Source of the DNA: an uncultured bacterium
Lineage (GTDB): Bacteria; Myxococcota_A; Bradymonadia; UBA7976; VGTA01
NCBI GenBank assembly: GCA_943788935.1
Contig: CALSSE010000006.1
Location: forward strand, 1-64,000
DNA: 64,000 bases
Reading direction: 5' to 3'
Below are positions 59,510 to 64,000 of this stretch, one piece after another. Made by a program: the position numbers and the translations under genes. The first letter of the stretch is position 1. Each line of letters opens with the position of its first letter. The notes beneath the pieces were generated by a model that saw only the letters and a program-made list of their open reading frames with translations, searched no databases and had not been told where the DNA came from.

Positions 59510-60871
59510 TCAAGTACGACTAGAGTATAATCGAAATCCGCTCAGCAGAGTACGAAGCGGAGAGCCGGTCGCGCCTGATCTCGTTCCTGCAGGGGACTGA
59601 CCTGACCAATCCCAAGTGCTCGCAAAGATATCGAGGTGAGTGATCGGGGCGTCGGTAAAGAAAGTGAGAAAGTGAGCGGCGTTTCTTGACCCCGCACCTG
59701 AAGCGGCATTTCCAGAGAGTCTCCCAGTGTTCTTTAGCGCCGCCTCATGATCACGGTTTGCCTCGCGATGCCATGCCCGATAAGGGAAGAAGTGAAGATC
59801 TTCTCCGCACTGTTGTGAGGCTTCAGCTAAGCTCTGCTGCAATATCGGATTAGCGAAATGAACGGGGGTGGCGAAGGGACCATAGCTATTGAGCGCAGCG
59901 GTAGTTAGGGTGGCGAAGGTGATCACCTCTGTAGGCTGAAATCGCTCGGAGGCCCAAGAGAGAGCATCGGCGAGGATTAAGCGTCCTTCGGCATCGGTGT
60001 GGTCGATCCGAACACTGACCCCTCTGTGACCTGTCACCACCGAGCCGGGGCGCATCGCTTCTTCACCGATGGGGTTTTCGCAAGTAGGGATGACACAGAC
60101 GACAGGTTGGGGGAATTGACTGGCGACGAGGCCTTGAAACAAGTGCCAAGCGAGTGCTGCGCCTCCCATGTCATTTTTCATCATGCTGACATAGCTAGCG
60201 TAAGGTTTTACGTTAATGCCACCGCTATCGAAGGTGATCCCTTTTCCGACGAGCATAAGAGGTGCGGCGTCTGATGAAGGGTCACCATAGGTGGCGATCA
60301 CTAGTCGAGGAGGACTCACCTTAGACGCTCCACCAACCGCAAGGTGAAGGTGAAGACCCTCTGCTTTTAGCTGCTCTTCGTCAAGAACTAGAGCCTCTAC
60401 CCCTTCGGTCGATTTAGCGTAACTTTGAACATCTTCAGCGATCTGTAAGCTGGTCCTCAAGAGAGGGTCTTCGTTGACCCATTGTCGATATCCTGCTTCG
60501 AGACAGGCGGTTCGCTTTAGCTCTTCTGAACGCTGAGCGAGTCCATGGAGTGAGGCGGTTGGATATTGAGAGGCGAGATCGAGAGCGATAGAGCTATATA
60601 GATCAGAGGAGACCCCTCTTCCTCGACTTAACTCTACATGAGCGATGGGATAGAGCCCCTTGAGGTGATCAAGGAGACGCCCGAAGAGCCATCTACTTTC
60701 GCTGATGCTTAGATCGGATACGCTCAGACCCACGCTGACATAAATCTTCTGGCGTCCACTAGTGACCCGCGCCTCAAGACCCTCAATCGTCTTTAGCGGT
60801 GTTCCTTGGCTTAGCTCAGCGATCGCTGTGGAGGAGAGCCACTTGAGTGCGAGGGTGATCTTCTCACTCAT
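59510..60871 (-). CDS. pepA: Leucyl aminopeptidase (M17 family)
   Basis: The C-terminal catalytic domain has VGKGITFDSGGINVK (metal and active-site Lys/Asp), MMKNDMGGAA, CENPIGEEAMRPGSVV and HTDAEGRLILADAL. The last normally reads NTDAEGRL; here Asn is His, while the metal-binding Asp and Glu remain. The N-terminal domain is the usual macro-like M17 region. Hexameric, dizinc or manganese cytoplasmic enzyme releasing N-terminal residues. The ATG overlaps the stop of the lipoprotein gene (ATGA), with GGAGA upstream, so the two are translationally coupled. Confidence 0.92.
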   Translation of the reverse strand: MSEKITLALKWLSSTAIAELSQGTPLKTIEGLEARVTSGRQKIYVSVGLSVSDLSISESRWLFGRLLDHLKGLYPIAHVELSRGRGVSSDLYSSIALDLASQYPTASLHGLAQRSEELKRTACLEAGYRQWVNEDPLLRTSLQIAEDVQSYAKSTEGVEALVLDEEQLKAEGLHLHLAVGGASKVSPPRLVIATYGDPSSDAAPLMLVGKGITFDSGGINVKPYASYVSMMKNDMGGAALAWHLFQGLVASQFPQPVVCVIPTCENPIGEEAMRPGSVVTGHRGVSVRIDHTDAEGRLILADALSWASERFQPTEVITFATLTTAALNSYGPFATPVHFANPILQQSLAEASQQCGEDLHFFPYRAWHREANRDHEAALKNTGRLSGNAASGAGSRNAAHFLTFFTDAPITHLDIFASTWDWSGQSPAGTRSGATGSPLRTLLSGFRLYSSRT

Positions 60872-61752
60872 TCTCCTGCCTCTCCTGCCATCTCCTCCTC
60901 GTTCATCCCAGACTCGTTCATCTCAGACTCGTTCATCTCAGACTCGTTCATCTCAGACTCGTTCATCTCAGTGCCTGCTCCCCCCTCACTAGAGTCGATT
61001 AAAGCATCGATGTCATCGCAGTTTTTAGGGATGCTGATCTCATTGATATCCTCGTCTCCTTGTATACGGATCGCCGCGAAAGTAGAGCGCTCCATAGTGA
61101 TCTCTGAGTAACCGAGATCCGCAGGGTAAGGTCGATAAAGCATACCATTCATCTCACCACAGAGGGTTTCATCAGTGATGACCTTCCCATCGAGTTGAAT
61201 CTCCGCCTCGATGGTGCTTCCGCTGATACAGTTCGCAGTCCCGGCGACAATGGTTCGTCCAAAGTCAGCAGAGAAGAAACTGCGCTCATCAATGATCGCT
61301 GGCTCATCAGGACTAAACACTACGGCGGATCCTGCGCTCTCGTTGTAGTCTTCGCAGGTTCTTGGGTCTAAGTTCATGGAGATAACTTGTCCCGCGCTAC
61401 CATCTTCATTCACCATGATGCTGACTTCAGCCACAAAGGTCATGGGACGTTCCACGTTTAGGTTTGGTGCTAAGCCAAAGAGGAAGGTCCCACTCTCGAT
61501 CTGAGGGATCGGTCCGTACTCGTCCATCTCCTCACCAGCGGCTTCACCAGCAGCTTCACCAGCGGCTTCACCAGCGGCTTCACCAGCGGCTTCACTCATA
61601 CGAGCGGCTAGTGTTTCTTCTCGACGCTCATTGAAGGATTCATACTGACCTTCAGGGTCAGGACACCCGTTGAGACAGACACAGATACCGAGACAGATAA
61701 CAAAGATCAGCGCTCTAGATAAGTTCATATAATTGGATACGGGGATGTACAT
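60868..61752 (-). CDS. Lipoprotein with AGEA and SEMNE repeats, 294 aa
   Basis: A near-perfect AAGGAGGT five bases before the ATG fixes the start. The lipobox is CLNGC. Residues about 51-75 are an (AGEA) repeat stalk. The globular part (about 80-255) is beta-rich with scattered cysteines and no recognised family. A second repeat, four exact SEMNE units, precedes an acidic C-terminus. Coupled by ATGA to the aminopeptidase gene, an unexpected partnership between an envelope lipoprotein and a cytoplasmic peptidase. Confidence 0.78.
   Translation of the reverse strand: MYIPVSNYMNLSRALIFVICLGICVCLNGCPDPEGQYESFNERREETLAARMSEAAGEAAGEAAGEAAGEAAGEEMDEYGPIPQIESGTFLFGLAPNLNVERPMTFVAEVSIMVNEDGSAGQVISMNLDPRTCEDYNESAGSAVVFSPDEPAIIDERSFFSADFGRTIVAGTANCISGSTIEAEIQLDGKVITDETLCGEMNGMLYRPYPADLGYSEITMERSTFAAIRIQGDEDINEISIPKNCDDIDALIDSSEGGAGTEMNESEMNESEMNESEMNESGMNEEEMAGEAGE
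60911..60970. repeat. 15-bp repeats encoding SEMNE
   Basis: Four exact gactcgttcatctca units lie near the 3' end of the lipoprotein gene coupled to pepA, with a variant copy at the outer edge. Confidence 0.95.
61532..61591. repeat. 12-bp repeats encoding AGEA
   Basis: Five 12-bp units (tcaccagcggct, the second with one substitution) lie in the same lipoprotein gene, behind the lipobox. Confidence 0.95.
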
Positions 61753-61846
61753 CGTGGACCTCCTTTATTGAGGTGACGTGAGGGCTATTTCGGCTTATCA
61801 ATCAAAAGTTGACTCAGCTTACACCGAGTTGATGGAACGATCAATC

Positions 61847-63067
61847 TTAACCCCTCACCTCTTCACTCTGGTCATCACTCACCGCACCATATTGAGAGCC
61901 GAGCTCCCACCCTCTAGACTGTAGACGCTTCCAGAGCGCGTCTCCTATCGCGACCATAGGTGTCAGCACCCCTCCTAACACAGACTGCTCATTGTTAACG
62001 AGCGCTAATGCGCCTTCACACACGCTCTCACAGGTGACCTTATTACCGGGATCTCCTTTAATTGATAGGGTGAGAACATCTTGAGGAACACCCTCTCGGC
62101 GGTGAATAAAGTGGGCATGTACAAACCCCTCATCGATCGTAGATTGGCTAGGTCCTCTCCCAGGCTTTGGAGTAATCAGACGGATGACCTTTCGGCCCCA
62201 CCAAGATTTCAGACCACTATTGAAGAGACCTAATGTTCCGAGGGTGAGTCTGGCTTTCACCCCGCTCGTCATCTTCATCCACTCTTGATAAGTGAATCGC
62301 TCCCCATAGTTTAGTAGAGCAGCGCTCCGTCTCACGATTCGAGTGTTAACTGGACCCATAAAGAAGGGGACCAACCAACGCTCTCTTGTGGGGTCCCATT
62401 GTACAGCTCGTGGATCATAGGGTTGCTCGATCAGCTGATGATCGTCAGGGCAGAGGAGGGTACGTTTACCAAGTAAACGAGCTTCGGCGCTCTCTGCGAG
62501 ATTAAGAGCAGAGGCGATAGTACCTCCATTGAGCCCCCCTCTTATAGAGAAGGCGACGTCCACCTCTTCGAGTGAGTGGCCTCGCTGTTTTAAGAGCCAG
62601 ACGCCAAGATCAGAGGGGACAGAATCAAAGCCACAGGCAGGGAGAATTACCGTATGGTTAGCGCTCGCTCGCTCATGGAACCTGTCGATGAGGCTCTTGA
62701 TCCAAGGAGTCTCCCCTGTAATGTCTACATAGTGCGTCTGATGACGTATGCATGCCTCTACGACAGGTTCACTATAGAGGGCAAAGGGACCCGCTGTGCT
62801 CAAAACTACACGAGTTTGAGCGCACAGTTTATCAATAGAGTCGAGGTCATGAGCGTCAGCGTAAATCCACGGTCTCTCTATAGATTGAGAGAGCTCAGTG
62901 AGGCGATCTTCGCTTCGTCCAGCGATAGCCCATCTTAGTTCAGGTGGCGCCTGTTGGACGAGGTATTCAACACATTGTTGACCTGTAAAGCCGGTCGCGC
63001 CATAGATGATGAGATCATAGGTTCTCGGGAGGGTAGACTCGCTATTCATAGGCGTAAAAAAATTCAT
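61847..63067 (-). CDS. Saccharopine-dehydrogenase-like NAD(P)-binding oxidoreductase
   Basis: DLIIYGATGFTGQQCVEYL is the Rossmann NAD(P)-binding start. WAIAGRSEDRLTEL, VVLSTAGPFALYSEPVVEAC and HYVDITGETPW, then LPACGFDSVPSDLGVWLL, are the signature of the SCCPDH-like/trans-acting enoyl reductase group. These enzymes act on lipids or related carbonyls and not necessarily saccharopine. The ATG at 63067 was chosen over an upstream extension (63160); another ATG at 63049 is possible. Divergent from the hydrolase at the right edge. Confidence 0.85.
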   Translation of the reverse strand: MNFFTPMNSESTLPRTYDLIIYGATGFTGQQCVEYLVQQAPPELRWAIAGRSEDRLTELSQSIERPWIYADAHDLDSIDKLCAQTRVVLSTAGPFALYSEPVVEACIRHQTHYVDITGETPWIKSLIDRFHERASANHTVILPACGFDSVPSDLGVWLLKQRGHSLEEVDVAFSIRGGLNGGTIASALNLAESAEARLLGKRTLLCPDDHQLIEQPYDPRAVQWDPTRERWLVPFFMGPVNTRIVRRSAALLNYGERFTYQEWMKMTSGVKARLTLGTLGLFNSGLKSWWGRKVIRLITPKPGRGPSQSTIDEGFVHAHFIHRREGVPQDVLTLSIKGDPGNKVTCESVCEGALALVNNEQSVLGGVLTPMVAIGDALWKRLQSRGWELGSQYGAVSDDQSEEVRG

Positions 63068-63216
63068 CTCTTGAGAGTGGGTGGTGTAGGTGAGTCGATG
63101 TGTGTGTTCCCTAGGTAGGAAGTCGCTGCTTAGAGCCCAAAGAAAGAGACAAGCTAGCAATCTACTACAGTCTGTGACATCATTTTTATATTATTTTTTC
63201 GAGGAGGCTTTTGGTC

Positions 63217-64000
63217 TTGATCATCCAACTTATGACTTGGGGGCTCTATGTCGCCGCTGCTCTGTCACTGATTGTCATAGCGACATGGTTACATATCATA
63301 TTTTGGGGATGGTATTATCGCCAGCGAGAGATCTGCGGTCCTCTCTCTTGGATATACAGTCCAGATGGGTGGCGAATCGCTCTGGAGCAGATCCCTGCTC
63401 GACGAGGAGTGCCTTATAAAGGTCAGGCGATATGTTGTCCTGGATTAGCTTGTAATGGGCGGATCTTTCATTTTCGAGAGGGTTTGAGTTTTGCCCGAGA
63501 CCTGAGCGACGAGGGGTGGACGGTGTGGATTTTACACCCCCGAGGTACAGGGCCTAGTGAGAGACCTTTAGGCGGTGAAGATAAAGTCTATGGTTATCGA
63601 GAGTATGTGAAGGATGGAGTGGCGGCGATGGAGTTTGTGAGAGCTCGCAACGAAGGCCCCCTGATTTGGGTCGGTCATTCACTCGGAGGACTCATCGGTC
63701 TAGAGGTTGCGCGGCGAACCCCACACTCTTTGGATGGACTCATCACCCTGGGAACTCCGATCGCACTCAACGAGCATAATATTACCCCCTTTTACTACAC
63801 TCTCTTCAAGTGGTTTTGTCGTGGTTTGAAAACCGCATATCTCGGCAAGCTCTCCACTTTCGTCGCCCCTTGGTCAGGGTGGGTTCACGCGCTTCACCCA
63901 AAGCCTCTCTATGTCAATTTTGATCTCATCAATGAGGCAGACTTGCGTACTGTACTCGCTCAGGGGTTCGAAGACACACCGCGTCGTATTCTAGATGAGT
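63217..64000 (+). CDS. Alpha/beta hydrolase with N-terminal membrane anchor, partial at right edge
   Basis: An open frame runs to the window end from a TTG at 63217 with GAGGAGG nine bases upstream; TTG 63211 and ATG 63232 are alternatives. A transmembrane helix (YVAAALSLIVIATWLHIIFW) is followed by a hydrolase core: ICCPGLACNGRIF, ILHPRGTGPS, and the nucleophile elbow WVGHSLGGLIGLEV, then LITLGTPIAL. Lipase or esterase-like; the catalytic Asp and His fall outside or near the edge. At least 261 codons are present. Confidence 0.82.
   Translation, partial: MIIQLMTWGLYVAAALSLIVIATWLHIIFWGWYYRQREICGPLSWIYSPDGWRIALEQIPARRGVPYKGQAICCPGLACNGRIFHFREGLSFARDLSDEGWTVWILHPRGTGPSERPLGGEDKVYGYREYVKDGVAAMEFVRARNEGPLIWVGHSLGGLIGLEVARRTPHSLDGLITLGTPIALNEHNITPFYYTLFKWFCRGLKTAYLGKLSTFVAPWSGWVHALHPKPLYVNFDLINEADLRTVLAQGFEDTPRRILDE

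Noticed and set aside
1..64000. Prophage, transposon or genomic island
   Set aside because: No integrase, transposase, terminal inverted repeats, tRNA junction or phage structural gene was seen; gene style is uniform across the window.

Overview
The window reads like chromosome of a Gram-negative, multicellular-style or predatory delta-proteobacterial lineage (Bradymonadota/Myxococcota-like). This is inferred from the number of large lipoproteins, a Ser/Thr kinase with PEGA-type partners, DxDNDGDG calcium-loop repeats and an LIC_10091-like protein. No rRNA, tRNA, CRISPR array, transposase or phage gene was seen. Base composition looks fairly even and near 50% G+C, with AT-rich dips in promoter regions and at 50.2-50.5 kb.

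Layout. 0-0.8 kb: the first 45 codons of a leftward asparagine synthetase (asnB) diverge from an Lrp/AsnC regulator, with perfect dyads between them. 0.8-6 kb: secreted or unknown proteins, a radical SAM/SPASM protein and a large lipoprotein. 6-14 kb: a leftward cluster of TatD, pseudocaspase-Ser/Thr kinase, PEGA-like membrane protein, repeat lipoprotein and BamD-like TPR lipoprotein; the first four are joined by overlapping start/stop codons. 14-25 kb: an LIC_10091-like protein, a small 2H-phosphoesterase-like protein, a lipoprotein with dikinase (PEP-synthase-like) domains, a LON-domain protein, a DUF3857/transglutaminase/TPR protein and a Tim44-like protein. 25-31.6 kb: a calcium-loop/PPC-module lipoprotein, a deoxynucleoside kinase, and a salicylyl-CoA-hydroxylase-like FAD monooxygenase fused to an Old Yellow Enzyme, whose N-terminus appears frame-disrupted. 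31.8-37 kb: a 1532-residue coiled-coil protein ending in an FGE-sulfatase-like domain, then a 2Fe-2S ferredoxin. 37-41.6 kb: a single-chain aconitase-family enzyme, a CNT nucleoside transporter and a SpoU rRNA/tRNA methyltransferase. 41.6-46 kb: an outer-membrane-type protein and a PHP-domain (CehA/McbA-like) lipoprotein. 46.2-50 kb: rsfS, rlmH, a small unknown gene, a tryptophan-2,3-dioxygenase homologue, an RlmK-like methyltransferase and a thioesterase. 50-55 kb: a gene-poor stretch with a possible 34-residue hydrophobic peptide, an HExxH lipoprotein, an HTTM membrane protein and a YqiA-like hydrolase. 55-64 kb: mutS behind a frameshifted dnaJ-like gene, a leucyl aminopeptidase behind a lipoprotein, a saccharopine-dehydrogenase-like reductase, and the start of an alpha/beta hydrolase running off the right edge.

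The most striking feature is pervasive in-gene tandem repetition (units of 9, 12, 15, 18, 21 and 24 bp). At least four lipoproteins carry an Ala-Gly-rich 4- or 5-residue repeat just behind the lipid-attachment cysteine, each built from a different DNA unit. In the dnaJ-like gene one 9-bp unit has lost a base and breaks the frame directly upstream of mutS. The best candidates for undescribed biology are the pseudocaspase-kinase envelope cluster, the repeat-stalk lipoproteins, the dnaJ-repeat/mutS arrangement, the coiled-coil/FGE-like protein and the lipoprotein dikinase.
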